64,000 nt of DNA from a bacterium (GTDB taxonomy: Bacteria > Fidelibacterota > Marinisomatia > Marinisomatales > JAHJCW01): contig JANQGY010000001.1 of the NCBI GenBank assembly GCA_028282845.1, forward strand, positions 1 through 64,000. The letters are read 5' to 3'. Below are positions 42,265-51,923 of the stretch, one piece after another. How positions within the stretch are numbered: position 1 is the stretch's first letter; each line of letters opens with the position of its first letter. Made by a program: the position numbers and the translations under genes. Under the pieces are notes generated by a model. It had not been told where the DNA came from. It saw only the letters and a list, made by a program, of their open reading frames with translations, and ran no database searches.

Positions 42265-44826
42265 ATGATTATAGCAATAGATGGTCCCGCCGCAAGCGGA
42301 AAAAGTACAACGGCACAGAAAGTAGCCGAGGAATTGGGGTATGCTTATCTCGATACCGGAGCAATGTATCGTGCTGTTACGTTAGCCGTTCTGCGCAAAA
42401 AGGTCAATGTAAACAAAGCAACCGAATTACAAAAGTTCCTCAAAGATGTTGATCTCAATATTGATTATAGAGGAAAAAGTCTTGTGATCAAATTAGATGG
42501 CCGCAGTGTCGCAAAAGCGATACGCTCCGTCAAAGTCACAGAAACGGTGAGCGAAGTAAGCGCTATTCCGGCTGTGCGCGAAGCGATGGTAAAAATTCAG
42601 CGCAATTTAGGCGCAAGTACGGACTGTGTTGTCGAAGGACGTGATATTGGTACAGTGGTTTTCCCGGATGCCGATGCCAAATTCTATATCACAGCCGATT
42701 ATGAATCGCGCGCCAAACGCCGCCAAAAGGACATGGAAGAGCTTGGTGAAAAACGATTAATTGATGAACTTATTGAGGATTTGAAAGAGCGCGATGAGAA
42801 AGATTCGACGCGGACGGCATCGCCTTTGAAGATGGCGGATGATGCAATTGAGATTGATACATCAAATGTAACGGTTAAAGAACAAGTTGCCATGATCATT
42901 GACCATGTAAACAATTTAATAACCAAAAAGGAAGGATTAATGCCCGAAACAAATATTACCGAACCAGTAACTGAAGAGGCTAAGGTAGAGCCATCTGCTG
43001 AGGTCAGTCCGGAGCCGGTTGTCATAACGGATTCTGAACCTGTTACTGAAAAGAAACCAATCGTAAATTATTTAGATGAGAAAATCTTTGCCGGTGTTAA
43101 GGTGATGGAACAAGCCGAGCTTGAAAATAATGAAGTTATTGAAGAAGTACCGGAAGATTTACAGAAGCAGTATTTAGAAACTATCTCAGATATATCAGCC
43201 AATCAGGTCATAAGCGGCCGCGTGATTGGTATGAATGAAAAAGAAATTTTAGTTGATATCGGTTTCAAGTCCGAAGGATTGATTCCGCGCGAGGAATTTG
43301 AAGATACCAAACTACCTGAGATTGGTGAAAAGATTAATGTATATTTAGAAAAATTAGAAGATCGTAAAGGCAATACAGTCCTGTCCAAAACCAAAGCTGA
43401 TTTTATGCATCGTTGGGCTGAACTGCATGAAATTCATGAAAAAGGTGAGATTCTAAAAGGCAAGATCATTCGCAGAATAAAAGGCGGGATGGTTGTTGAC
43501 GTTGGTGTTGTGCAAGCCTTTTTACCCGGCTCGCAGATAGATGTGCGACCGATCAAGGATTTTGATCAATTTATTGATCAGGAAATGGATTTCCAAATCG
43601 TAAAGATCAATGAAGCCCGTAAGAATGTTGTTATTTCACATAAAATATTAATTGAAGAAACGCTCAAAGAGCAGCGCGCCGAATTATTCTCTAATATTAA
43701 AGAAGGTGATATCCTCGAAGGTCGTGTAAAGAATATTACCGATTTTGGTGTATTCGTTGACCTCGGAGGAGTTGACGGTTTGCTTCATATCACCGATTTG
43801 TCATGGGGCAGAATAAATCATCCTTCCGAAGTTGTCAAGATGGATGAAACCATTACAGTGAAGGTAATTGACTTTGATCAGGATAAGAAACGTGTATCAC
43901 TTGGTTTAAAACAACTTTCTCCACATCCTTGGGAAGAAGTTGAAGAAAAATATGCGATTGGTACGGTTGTTAAGGGGAAAATCGTCAGTATGACCAATTA
44001 CGGTGTATTTATTGAACTGGAACCGGGCGTTGAAGGACTCATTCATGTTTCCGAAATGTCTTGGATTCGCCATATTAAAAATCCTTCCGAAATGTATTCG
44101 ATGGGTGACGAGGTTGAGGCCAAAGTGTTGACTATTGACCGTGAAGAAAGAAAGATCAGCATGGGTGTCAAACAATTGGAACCCGATCCATGGGATAAGA
44201 TTGAAGAAGAATTCATGGTTGGAACGGTGCATAAAGGCAAGGTCATGAATTTGACCCAATTTGGAGCTTTTGTAGAATTGAAAGAAGGCATTGACGGTTT
44301 AATTCATGTATCTGATTTGTCATGGACTAAAGTTGTTAAGCATCCTAAAGAGGTAATCGAGAAAGGTCAGGCACTTGAAGTAAGAGTGCTTGAAGTCTCA
44401 AGAGAAAACCGCAGAATATCTTTAGGGCTAAAACAGGTTGAAGAAGATCCTTGGCCGGAAATAGTGAAATTCTTTGAAACCGGTAAAAAAGTTAAAGGGG
44501 AAGTAATTCGCGTATTGGATAAGGGCGTAATCGTTCAACTTGAAAAAGATGTTGAAGGGATTGTTCCGCTCGGCTCACTTTCCAAACGGGATCGCAAGGT
44601 CAGTACTAAGAATTATAAAACAGGCGCTAATATCGAAGCAATTGTCATGGAAGTAAAACCTGACGATAAAAAAGTAATACTATTTGTTGAAGAATTGGCA
44701 CCGCCTAAGAAAAAGACATCTAAAAATCCTGTAAAAGAATATCTAAAGAACCAAGAAAGACCGGCATCTGAAAAGATTGAAATTCCTGAAGAGCTAAAAG
44801 AGCTAAGTAAGGAATCAACTGAATAG
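42265..44826 (+). CDS. Cytidylate kinase-ribosomal protein S1 fusion
   Basis: 853 residues from ATG 42265 (a TTG further upstream belongs to the promoter). Residues 1-~220 are a complete (d)CMP kinase: P-loop GPAASGKST (7-15), YLDTGAMYRAVT, VVEGRDIGTVVFPDA. After an acidic linker (about 226-300) come six S1 domains of ribosomal protein S1, each opening with a G..(V/L)KG/EG pattern: GQVISGRVIGM-like, GEILKGKII, GDILEGRV, GTVVKGKI, GTVHKGKV and GKKVKGEV. S1 recruits mRNA to the 30S subunit. The cmk-rpsA order is common, but here the two are one frame. An internal start could also yield free S1. Confidence 0.93.
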   Translation: MIIAIDGPAASGKSTTAQKVAEELGYAYLDTGAMYRAVTLAVLRKKVNVNKATELQKFLKDVDLNIDYRGKSLVIKLDGRSVAKAIRSVKVTETVSEVSAIPAVREAMVKIQRNLGASTDCVVEGRDIGTVVFPDADAKFYITADYESRAKRRQKDMEELGEKRLIDELIEDLKERDEKDSTRTASPLKMADDAIEIDTSNVTVKEQVAMIIDHVNNLITKKEGLMPETNITEPVTEEAKVEPSAEVSPEPVVITDSEPVTEKKPIVNYLDEKIFAGVKVMEQAELENNEVIEEVPEDLQKQYLETISDISANQVISGRVIGMNEKEILVDIGFKSEGLIPREEFEDTKLPEIGEKINVYLEKLEDRKGNTVLSKTKADFMHRWAELHEIHEKGEILKGKIIRRIKGGMVVDVGVVQAFLPGSQIDVRPIKDFDQFIDQEMDFQIVKINEARKNVVISHKILIEETLKEQRAELFSNIKEGDILEGRVKNITDFGVFVDLGGVDGLLHITDLSWGRINHPSEVVKMDETITVKVIDFDQDKKRVSLGLKQLSPHPWEEVEEKYAIGTVVKGKIVSMTNYGVFIELEPGVEGLIHVSEMSWIRHIKNPSEMYSMGDEVEAKVLTIDREERKISMGVKQLEPDPWDKIEEEFMVGTVHKGKVMNLTQFGAFVELKEGIDGLIHVSDLSWTKVVKHPKEVIEKGQALEVRVLEVSRENRRISLGLKQVEEDPWPEIVKFFETGKKVKGEVIRVLDKGVIVQLEKDVEGIVPLGSLSKRDRKVSTKNYKTGANIEAIVMEVKPDDKKVILFVEELAPPKKKTSKNPVKEYLKNQERPASEKIEIPEELKELSKESTE
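42929..42942 (+). promoter_or_regulatory. Internal ribosome site and ATG for free S1 within the fusion
   Basis: AGGAAGG (42929-42935) lies 4 nt before an in-frame ATG at 42940 (codon 226 of the fusion), exactly at the boundary between the kinase and the S1 part. Most other genes here lack such a strong site, so it probably lets ribosomes make S1 alone as well as the fusion. Confidence 0.55.
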
Positions 44827-44836
44827 GTAGGCAAGT

Positions 44837-45820
44837 ATGAAATTTTCCGGCATTATTGAAGCATTCACAAGTCGGAAATTCGGACTTTGGTTGGGGGCTT
44901 TCGGTTTGGCTTCTCTGTTGTGGGTCTTTATCGTTAGCAGCGAAATTTACGAAATGACGGTTACAATGCCGATTGAGGTACGTAATCTAAGTGAGCAAAA
45001 GGCACTCCGTGAAGAAGTTCCCAAAACTGCCGAAGTTCGCTTTGAAGGCAGTGGCCGTATGCTGCTCAAAACAATATTGTTGAAGCGGTTCTACAAGGAT
45101 TTTAAGTTAGTTTTGGATCTTGACAGAATCTCCGATGAGTATGAATTTGTACTCAATGAGTATTTCCGCAATTACCCGCAGAAAATCGTAATACCAAACG
45201 AATTTGATATTACTTATATCGAGATTGTTGCTCCGCGCGAAATTCAGATCAGCTTGGATGATTATGCAGTTCGGAATATTCCGATCAATTCGCAGGTTGT
45301 GATCCAGACTGCGCCGGGTTATGTGATTGTCGGGAACGAATTGATCGAACCGGCAGAAATACAAGTTGCCGGACCAAGGGAAATAGTTGATGGTCTTGTC
45401 ACGTTAAATACGATAAGCGATACTTTGACGAATGTTACTACCGATATTGCTGATTATTACGGATATGACACTCCTTATCGGCAAATACAATTCTCTTCAC
45501 CGCAAGTTAAGTTGAGCGTTGACATCCAGCCTTTAAGTGAACGGATCATAAGCGAAGTTCCGGTAAATGTAATCAATATCCCAAGTAATTACCGTGTATT
45601 TGTCAGTCCACATACTGTTTCATTGACGATTATTGGTGGTGTGGATTATATCCAGAATATTAATGCTGATGATATTTCACTGACAATTGATTTTAACCGG
45701 CAATGGCAACCGGATGTTCAATTTTATGAACCGATGGTAAATGTTCCAAGCGGGATCATAGATTGGCAGGATCTTTCGCCTCCTAACGTTGAACTGATCA
45801 TTACAAGAGAAAATAATTGA
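44837..45820 (+). CDS. YbbR-domain protein (CdaR-like)
   Basis: 327 residues: one N-terminal TM helix (about 14-34, LWLGAFGLASLLWVFIV) and repeated YbbR domains outside the membrane (MPIEVRNLSEQ..., IPINSQVVIQTAPGYVI, VPVNVINIPSNYRVFVSP). In Firmicutes CdaR regulates the diadenylate cyclase CdaA; no cdaA is in this window, so the partner is unknown. It starts 10 bp after cmk-rpsA and overlaps tsaD. Confidence 0.82.
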   Translation: MKFSGIIEAFTSRKFGLWLGAFGLASLLWVFIVSSEIYEMTVTMPIEVRNLSEQKALREEVPKTAEVRFEGSGRMLLKTILLKRFYKDFKLVLDLDRISDEYEFVLNEYFRNYPQKIVIPNEFDITYIEIVAPREIQISLDDYAVRNIPINSQVVIQTAPGYVIVGNELIEPAEIQVAGPREIVDGLVTLNTISDTLTNVTTDIADYYGYDTPYRQIQFSSPQVKLSVDIQPLSERIISEVPVNVINIPSNYRVFVSPHTVSLTIIGGVDYIQNINADDISLTIDFNRQWQPDVQFYEPMVNVPSGIIDWQDLSPPNVELIITRENN

Positions 45821-46815
45821 TTGTATTGGGCATTGAAACCTCCTGCGATGAAACTGCCGCAGCCATTTGCCATGATGGCAAAATTGTAACCGGTATTGTC
45901 AGTTCACAGCAAATTCACAAAGAATTTGGCGGAGTTGTGCCGGAAATTGCATCCCGTGAGCATGAATATTTATTAAACACAATTGTTGATGATGCCATAC
46001 AAAAATCAGGATATAAGCTTGAAGAATTGGATGGAATAGCAGTTACCCAAGGCCCCGGTTTAGCCGGTACTCTATTAACCGGTGTTTGCTTTGCCAAAGG
46101 ATTAGCACAGGGTCTATCCATTCCGATTATTGGTGTAAATCATTTAGAAGCGCATATTTTTGCCAATTTCTTGGCCGATCCCAATCTACAGTATCCATTT
46201 ATTTGTTTATTGGTTTCAGGTGGACATACGCAATTATGGTATGTTTATAATATTGGCAAATACAAATTATTGGGCGAAACCCTCGATGATGCAGCCGGTG
46301 AAGCCTTCGATAAAGGAGCCCGTATATTAAAACTTGGTTATCCCGGCGGACCGGCGATTGAAAAAGAATCGCAAGGAGGCAATCCCCAAGCGGTGGAATT
46401 CCCGCGCGGATTGTTGAAAGATGATTCCTTTAACTTTAGTTTTAGCGGTTTAAAGACCTCGTTATTATACTTTATGGATAAGTTTACGGATGGTAATTCA
46501 AAGCTGACAGTCCAAGATATAGCTGCGAGCTATCAGGCAGCAATCATTGATGTGCTAAGTTTAAAGCTGATGAGAGCAGCCGATAAATATGATGTAGATA
46601 CCTGTGTGATTGCCGGAGGAGTGGCAGCAAATAAGAATTTACGTAAAACAATAAGAAGTATGATCGGGAATAGAAAAATTATTTATCCTGAACTTGAATT
46701 ATGTACCGATAATGCTGCAATGATCGCTTATTTGGGTGAACTAAAATTAGAAAATAGAGTTCATTCTAAAATTGAATTCGGGATTAAACCCAATTTAAAA
46801 ATCGCAACGTTTTAA
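45817..46815 (+). CDS. tsaD: tRNA N6-adenosine threonylcarbamoyltransferase TsaD
   Basis: 332 residues from TTG 45817, which overlaps the ybbR stop (TTGA) and gives the expected N-terminus (M)IVLGIETSCDET. The metal-binding HxxxH is His109/His113 in NHLEAH, with SGGHTQLW and CVIAGGVAANKNLR further on (ASKHA fold). It makes t6A at position 37 of ANN-decoding tRNAs with TsaB/TsaE. Full length. Ends 55 bp before the polysaccharide locus. Confidence 0.95.
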   Translation: MIVLGIETSCDETAAAICHDGKIVTGIVSSQQIHKEFGGVVPEIASREHEYLLNTIVDDAIQKSGYKLEELDGIAVTQGPGLAGTLLTGVCFAKGLAQGLSIPIIGVNHLEAHIFANFLADPNLQYPFICLLVSGGHTQLWYVYNIGKYKLLGETLDDAAGEAFDKGARILKLGYPGGPAIEKESQGGNPQAVEFPRGLLKDDSFNFSFSGLKTSLLYFMDKFTDGNSKLTVQDIAASYQAAIIDVLSLKLMRAADKYDVDTCVIAGGVAANKNLRKTIRSMIGNRKIIYPELELCTDNAAMIAYLGELKLENRVHSKIEFGIKPNLKIATF

Positions 46816-46870
46816 TTTTTATTATAGAGGATAATTAGTACTTTTTAAACTAATATTTTGATTGATTCAA

Positions 46871-48187
46871 ATGAATAAGATTACAGTTGTAGGAACCGGA
46901 TATGTAGGCTTGGTCAGTGGAACAGGTTTGGCTGATTTTGGCAATCAGGTTGTTTGTGTTGATATTGACACAGAAAAAATAGCATTACTGCAAAATGATG
47001 AAATTCCAATTTTTGAACCGGGACTCAAAGAGGTTGTTGACCGGAATGTTGCTCATGGGAGGTTATCATTCTCAACAAATATTGAAAAGGCAATTCAGGA
47101 ATCAGAAGTTATTTTTATTGGAGTTGGCACACCGGAAGGGGAAAACGGTGAAGCCGATTTGACGGCGGTATTTGCTGTTGCGGAGTTGATCGCTAAAAAT
47201 CTTAATGATTATAAAATAGTATGCACAAAAAGTACCGTACCAATCGGCACCGGCGAAAAGATTATAAATATTATTGAGCAAAGTAAAAAAACAAACAACA
47301 CTTTTGACTATGTCTCCAATCCGGAATTTTTAAGAGAAGGCGCAGCGGTTCAGGATTTTTTAAAGCCGGACCGAGTTGTGTTGGGCGTTACCAGCGAGCA
47401 AGCGGTAAAAATTTTACGAGATGTTTACAGACCTTTATACATTAATGAAACGCCGATAATTACAACCAATGTTCCGACGGCTGAGATGATCAAATATGCC
47501 AGTAATGCTTTCTTGGCGTTAAAGATTAGCTATATTAACGAGATCGCGAATTTGTGTGAGGCGGTTGGCGCCGATGTTCACACCGTCGCAAAAGCGATGG
47601 GTTCCGACGGACGCATAAGTCCAAAGTTTTTACATCCGGGCCCGGGTTTTGGCGGTTCTTGTTTCCCCAAAGATACTAAAGCACTTGTTGCAACCTCCAA
47701 AAAATTGAACGAAACTATCAGAACGGTTGAGAAGGCAATTGAGGTAAATAATAATCAGAAGAGTCGTATGGTTAATAAATTATTCAATCTGTTGGATAAT
47801 GACATTGATGGTAAGACAATTGCTGTACTGGGACTGAGTTTCAAACACATGACCGATGATGTCAGAGAATCCGCCGCAATTGAAATGATTGAAAAAATAT
47901 TGGGTAATGGTGGAAACGTTAAAGCATACGATCCGGAAGGCATGGCAAATATGAAGAAAATATTTCCTGACATTATCTATTGTAATGATTGGGAGTCGGC
48001 AGTTCAATCTGCTGATGCAGGTGTGATTATGACCGAGTGGCATGAATTTCGCGGCTTGGATCTGGTAAAAGTAAAAGACTTGCTGAAATCGCCGATTATA
48101 CTAGATACAAGAAATATTTTAAGCATGAGTAAATTAATTGACTTAGGATTTACATTTGATAATGTGGGTCGTAAATCTGTCCTATGA
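46871..48187 (+). CDS. ugd: UDP-glucose 6-dehydrogenase
   Basis: About 438 residues from ATG 46871. N-terminal Rossmann motif GTGYVG (8-13), catalytic Cys264 in GPGFGGSCFPKD, and the C-terminal UDP-binding domain with GLSFKHMTDDVRESAA. It oxidises UDP-glucose to UDP-glucuronate, a precursor for acidic polysaccharides. UDP-ManNAc dehydrogenases look similar, but the sequence fits Ugd best. First gene of the polysaccharide operon; its stop overlaps the rfbC start (ATGA). Confidence 0.9.
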   Translation: MNKITVVGTGYVGLVSGTGLADFGNQVVCVDIDTEKIALLQNDEIPIFEPGLKEVVDRNVAHGRLSFSTNIEKAIQESEVIFIGVGTPEGENGEADLTAVFAVAELIAKNLNDYKIVCTKSTVPIGTGEKIINIIEQSKKTNNTFDYVSNPEFLREGAAVQDFLKPDRVVLGVTSEQAVKILRDVYRPLYINETPIITTNVPTAEMIKYASNAFLALKISYINEIANLCEAVGADVHTVAKAMGSDGRISPKFLHPGPGFGGSCFPKDTKALVATSKKLNETIRTVEKAIEVNNNQKSRMVNKLFNLLDNDIDGKTIAVLGLSFKHMTDDVRESAAIEMIEKILGNGGNVKAYDPEGMANMKKIFPDIIYCNDWESAVQSADAGVIMTEWHEFRGLDLVKVKDLLKSPIILDTRNILSMSKLIDLGFTFDNVGRKSVL

Positions 48188-48747
48188 AGATTAAAACAAT
48201 AGAAAAAACATCAATTCCGGGGATCGTGATAATTACTCCGGAAATATTTGAAGATGAACGCGGTTATTTTTTTGAGTCATTCAATTCGGTTGATTTTAAT
48301 AAATTAGGCTTACCAACTAAATTTGTGCAGGATAATCAGGCTTTTTCTAAGCAAGGAACGTTGAGGGGGTTTCATTATCAATTGCATCATCAGCAGGGTA
48401 AATTAGTGCGAGCGATTCAGGGTGAAGTATTTGATGTAGCAATTGATATTAGAGTGGGTTCACCAACCTTTGGAAAATCGGTAGGAACGATATTGTCGGA
48501 AAATAATAAAAAAATTATGTATATACCGGAAGGATTTGCACACGCCTATGTTGTTTTATCCGAAAATGCGTTATTTCAGTATAAATGTACTGCTGTTTAT
48601 CATCCCGAAGATGAATATGGAATTGCGTGGGATGATGGAGCAATTAACGTGGATTGGCAGGTTAAAAATCCTGTTCTTTCCAAAAAGGATAAAAATTTAC
48701 CCGATTTAAAAAATATTGATAAAAAACATTTACCAATTTATAAATAA
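48184..48747 (+). CDS. rfbC: dTDP-4-dehydrorhamnose 3,5-epimerase
   Basis: 187 residues, cupin fold. Motifs FEDERGYFFESFN, FVQDNQAFSKQGTLRGFHYQ (catalytic His in RGFHYQ) and YIPEGFAHAYVVLSE are the RmlC signature. It epimerises the C3 and C5 positions in dTDP-rhamnose synthesis. rfbB follows after 1 bp, but rfbA and rfbD are not in this window. Confidence 0.93.
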   Translation: MKIKTIEKTSIPGIVIITPEIFEDERGYFFESFNSVDFNKLGLPTKFVQDNQAFSKQGTLRGFHYQLHHQQGKLVRAIQGEVFDVAIDIRVGSPTFGKSVGTILSENNKKIMYIPEGFAHAYVVLSENALFQYKCTAVYHPEDEYGIAWDDGAINVDWQVKNPVLSKKDKNLPDLKNIDKKHLPIYK

Positions 48748-48748
48748 C

Positions 48749-49756
48749 ATGAAAAAATATTTTATTACAGGCGGGTGCGGATTTATAGGTTCAAACTTTG
48801 TTCATTATATTTTAAGAGGTAAGCAGGATGCCCTCGTTATAAATCTTGACAAATTGACTTATGCGGGCAATCTCAAAAATTTAGAGCAATTTGAAAACGA
48901 CGAAAGATATATATTTTATCATGGTGATATTTGTGATCAACAGATCGTGCGCAAAATATTTGTCGATCACAAGCCTGATTATTTGATCAATTTTGCAGCC
49001 GAAAGCCATGTTGATCGGTCTATCGGTAAACCCGATGATTTTATTCAAACTGACATTTTCGGGGCATTTACCTTATTGGAAACAGCTCGCGAGCATAACA
49101 TTGACAGGTTCATCCAAATTAGCACGGATGAAGTTTATGGAAGCATCGAAAAAGGTAGTTTTTCGGAAACCGACCCACTAATGCCGAGGAATCCTTATTC
49201 AGCCAGTAAAGCTGGTGCTGACCGTTTGGCTTATTCCTATTTTGCTACCTATGATTTGCCGGTGATTATCACGAGGGCAAGTAATAATTTCGGACCATAT
49301 CAATTTCCTGAAAAATTAATTCCACTGTTTGTCACTAATGCGATGGAGAATGAAAAACTACCAATTTACGGAGATGGTAAAAACATCAGGGATTGGTTAT
49401 ATGTCAGTGATCATTGTGCTGCGATTCAATATATTGCGGATAACGGAGTTATCGGAGAGATTTATAATATAGGTGGCGGTAATGAATTAACCAACCTTGA
49501 AATTACCGATATAATCTTGGAAGAAACTAACAAGCCCAATTCCCTGAAAAAGTTTGTGCAAGACCGTTTGGGGCATGACCGAAGATATTCATTAAATTGT
49601 GATAAATTAATTGCTTTAGGTTGGCAGCCTAAACATAATTTTTCACAAGCTATGCAATCTACGATTAATTGGTATCGGGATAACGAACAATGGTGGAAGC
49701 CGTTAAAATCTGGAGAATATTTGGAATATTATAAACAAAATTATAAGGGATTATAA
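48749..49756 (+). CDS. rfbB: dTDP-glucose 4,6-dehydratase
   Basis: About 335 residues from ATG 48749 (a longer frame overlaps rfbC). Extended SDR: NAD loop GGCGFIGSNF, STDEVYG (125-131), and the YxxxK pair Tyr150/Lys154 in NPYSASKAGAD. Converts dTDP-glucose to the 4-keto-6-deoxy sugar used for rhamnose and related sugars. It overlaps the next gene by one base (TAATG). Confidence 0.94.
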   Translation: MKKYFITGGCGFIGSNFVHYILRGKQDALVINLDKLTYAGNLKNLEQFENDERYIFYHGDICDQQIVRKIFVDHKPDYLINFAAESHVDRSIGKPDDFIQTDIFGAFTLLETAREHNIDRFIQISTDEVYGSIEKGSFSETDPLMPRNPYSASKAGADRLAYSYFATYDLPVIITRASNNFGPYQFPEKLIPLFVTNAMENEKLPIYGDGKNIRDWLYVSDHCAAIQYIADNGVIGEIYNIGGGNELTNLEITDIILEETNKPNSLKKFVQDRLGHDRRYSLNCDKLIALGWQPKHNFSQAMQSTINWYRDNEQWWKPLKSGEYLEYYKQNYKGL

Positions 49757-50802
49757 TGAAAAGATTACTCGTACTTTTTTTATGTTTAACGTTTATTTAT
49801 GCGCAAGATATCAGCGACCTTTTTTCCGGTGACTCCGAAGAATTGAATACGCAACAGACACAATCCATTAAGCAATTAGGTCTTACCGATTTAGAGAGCT
49901 TAACGTACACGCCTGTAGAGCTAGCGATTGATCCGGAAACATATATTTTAGGACCGGGAGATTTGTTAGGTATTAATATCATATCTACCCAAAATATATC
50001 ATTACCACTCAGGGTGAATCCGGTCGGAGAGATAATGATCCCCTCAGTCGGAGTATTAAATGTAAATGGAATTTCGCTCAGCGATGCTAAAGAATTAGTA
50101 AGCGAGTATATTGCAACAAATGCCCTTCAGAATGCAATTGTTGACATAACATTATTAGATCTGAAACGGTTTAAAATTCAATTGCTTGGAGCGGTTAATA
50201 ATCCCGGATATATTTATGTGTCGCCGGTTGACGGTATCTATGAGATAATATTAAATAATGGCGGGGTACAAAAATTCGCTGATCCCAATATAATTCAAAT
50301 TATTAGAAACGGGGAAACTATCAATATTGATCTCTCAAAATATTTGTCAGATAATGACCAATCACAGAACATTTTTGTTAAATCAGGCGATATAATCTTT
50401 GTGCCATACAATGAATATGCACAATCGAATAATTTTTCGGATACGTCTTATAATAATAATCAGGTTATCATTTACGGTTTTGTAAATCGCGATAGCAGAG
50501 GTAATACATTCCGGTATTTCCCGGGTTATACGGTTCGTGATTACATAGCTTTAGCCGGTGGTACAGTTGGCACAAATTCCAGCTTCCCGATCGGAAATAT
50601 GAAACGAGCAAAGATTTACCGCTCGGATGGGACCGTTATATCAAATGCCTTAAATGAAAATGTTTTACCGGGTGATATGATTGAGGTTCCACCCAAGTTT
50701 ATGTCGCAGATTGTTGGCAATGATGGTTTAATCAGGACGATAGCTTCGGTAATTTCATCAGCTTATTTAATATATCGTTATATCGAAGATCAAAATAATT
50801 AG
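49756..50802 (+). CDS. Polysaccharide export protein (Wza/SLBB-type)
   Basis: 348 residues with signal peptide (about 1-17), the poly-export domain YILGPGDLLGINI...RVNPVGEIMIPSVGVLNVNG (about 55-140) and two SLBB domains (FKIQLLGAVNNPGYIYV; QVIIYGFVNRDSRGN). No lipobox Cys, unlike E. coli Wza. A C-terminal hydrophobic stretch (IASVISSAYLIYRYI) could anchor it or form the outer-membrane helix. It forms the outer-membrane exit pore for the polysaccharide. Confidence 0.9.
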   Translation: MKRLLVLFLCLTFIYAQDISDLFSGDSEELNTQQTQSIKQLGLTDLESLTYTPVELAIDPETYILGPGDLLGINIISTQNISLPLRVNPVGEIMIPSVGVLNVNGISLSDAKELVSEYIATNALQNAIVDITLLDLKRFKIQLLGAVNNPGYIYVSPVDGIYEIILNNGGVQKFADPNIIQIIRNGETINIDLSKYLSDNDQSQNIFVKSGDIIFVPYNEYAQSNNFSDTSYNNNQVIIYGFVNRDSRGNTFRYFPGYTVRDYIALAGGTVGTNSSFPIGNMKRAKIYRSDGTVISNALNENVLPGDMIEVPPKFMSQIVGNDGLIRTIASVISSAYLIYRYIEDQNN

Positions 50803-50813
50803 TTGGAGAATAT

Positions 50814-51911
50814 ATGGACAGACAAGAATTGGATTTAAAAAGTTTATTTCAAATTATTTGGCGGTGGAAAAATAAAATTATATTATTCGTGTTTCTGATC
50901 ACTTCATTATCAATTGTCGTAAGTTTATTACTTCCCAAATGGTATAAGGCAAAAGCGGTAATTTTAGCTCCGCAGATAAACGATAGCGGAATCAGCCCCA
51001 TGGCAAATATATTGGGTAATCTCGGATTGAGCTCAGTTCTGGGTGGCAACGAAAATATCTTCAGATACCTGGCAATTTTAAAAAGCAGATCTCTTGAAGA
51101 GACTTTGGCTATCAAATTTAATCTACAGGAAAAATATAAATCTAAAAATATGGAATTAACGCTGCGCGAATTAGAGGATAACCTGATTTTTGAGGTTGGT
51201 GATGAAAGCCAGATAGAAATATCAATGTATGATAGGGATCAATACTTAGTAGCCGATATGACAAATTATGTTGTATTTGTTTTAGACTCATTAAACGCTG
51301 AACTAAGCGTCTCAAATGCAAGAAATAACAGAATATTCATGGAGGAGAGAGTCAACGGCTATATTGATAGTCTTGAAATTACAGGTAAGGCATTGGCTGA
51401 TTTCATGGAAGAGAATGGCATTTTGAGTTTGGAAAATCAGATAATTGTTGGTGTCGAACAAGCAGCCATCCTTAAAGGTGAAATAATCAAAAAAGAGGTT
51501 GAATTGGAAGTTGCCCAGGAATCGTTTACCAACGATAATCCTGCTATAAATTTGATCAAGTTCGAATTGAATAGTTTACGTCAGAAATATGAGGATTTTA
51601 TAAACGCTAATTCTCTTGGAGGCTTAGTGCCTAATTTTTCTGATGTCCCCGACATGCAATTGGAGCTTATTAAGTACCAAAGGCAGGTTGAATATTATTC
51701 AAGAATAATTGAATATCTGGGACCTTTATATGAACAACAAAAATTTGAGGAAGCGAAAAATATTCCGACTTTGCAAGTTCTGGATTATGCGGTCACACCT
51801 GAACTAAAGGCTAAACCCAAAAGAGCGATCATAGTAATTATAGTATTCGTATTGTCTGGAATACTTGCTGTTAGCTTTGTTATAGTTAAAGATGGTAACA
51901 GTGAGGATTAA
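50814..51911 (+). CDS. Chain-length determinant protein (Wzz/PCP family)
   Basis: 365 residues with TM helices near the N-terminus (about 20-41, IILFVFLITSLSIVVSLLLP) and C-terminus (about 336-357), enclosing a coiled-coil-rich periplasmic domain (about 120-320), the Wzz layout. There is no C-terminal tyrosine kinase, so it is a PCP-1-like co-polymerase. TTGGAG precedes the ATG. It sets polymer length with the Wzy-like protein next to it. Confidence 0.88.
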   Translation: MDRQELDLKSLFQIIWRWKNKIILFVFLITSLSIVVSLLLPKWYKAKAVILAPQINDSGISPMANILGNLGLSSVLGGNENIFRYLAILKSRSLEETLAIKFNLQEKYKSKNMELTLRELEDNLIFEVGDESQIEISMYDRDQYLVADMTNYVVFVLDSLNAELSVSNARNNRIFMEERVNGYIDSLEITGKALADFMEENGILSLENQIIVGVEQAAILKGEIIKKEVELEVAQESFTNDNPAINLIKFELNSLRQKYEDFINANSLGGLVPNFSDVPDMQLELIKYQRQVEYYSRIIEYLGPLYEQQKFEEAKNIPTLQVLDYAVTPELKAKPKRAIIVIIVFVLSGILAVSFVIVKDGNSED

Positions 51912-51923
51912 AAATTTAATTTG

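Noticed and set aside
46816..46870. TAnnTTTG promoter before ugd
   Set aside because: The nearest sequence, TAATATTTTG, has the wrong spacing within the -7 element, so no promoter is called.
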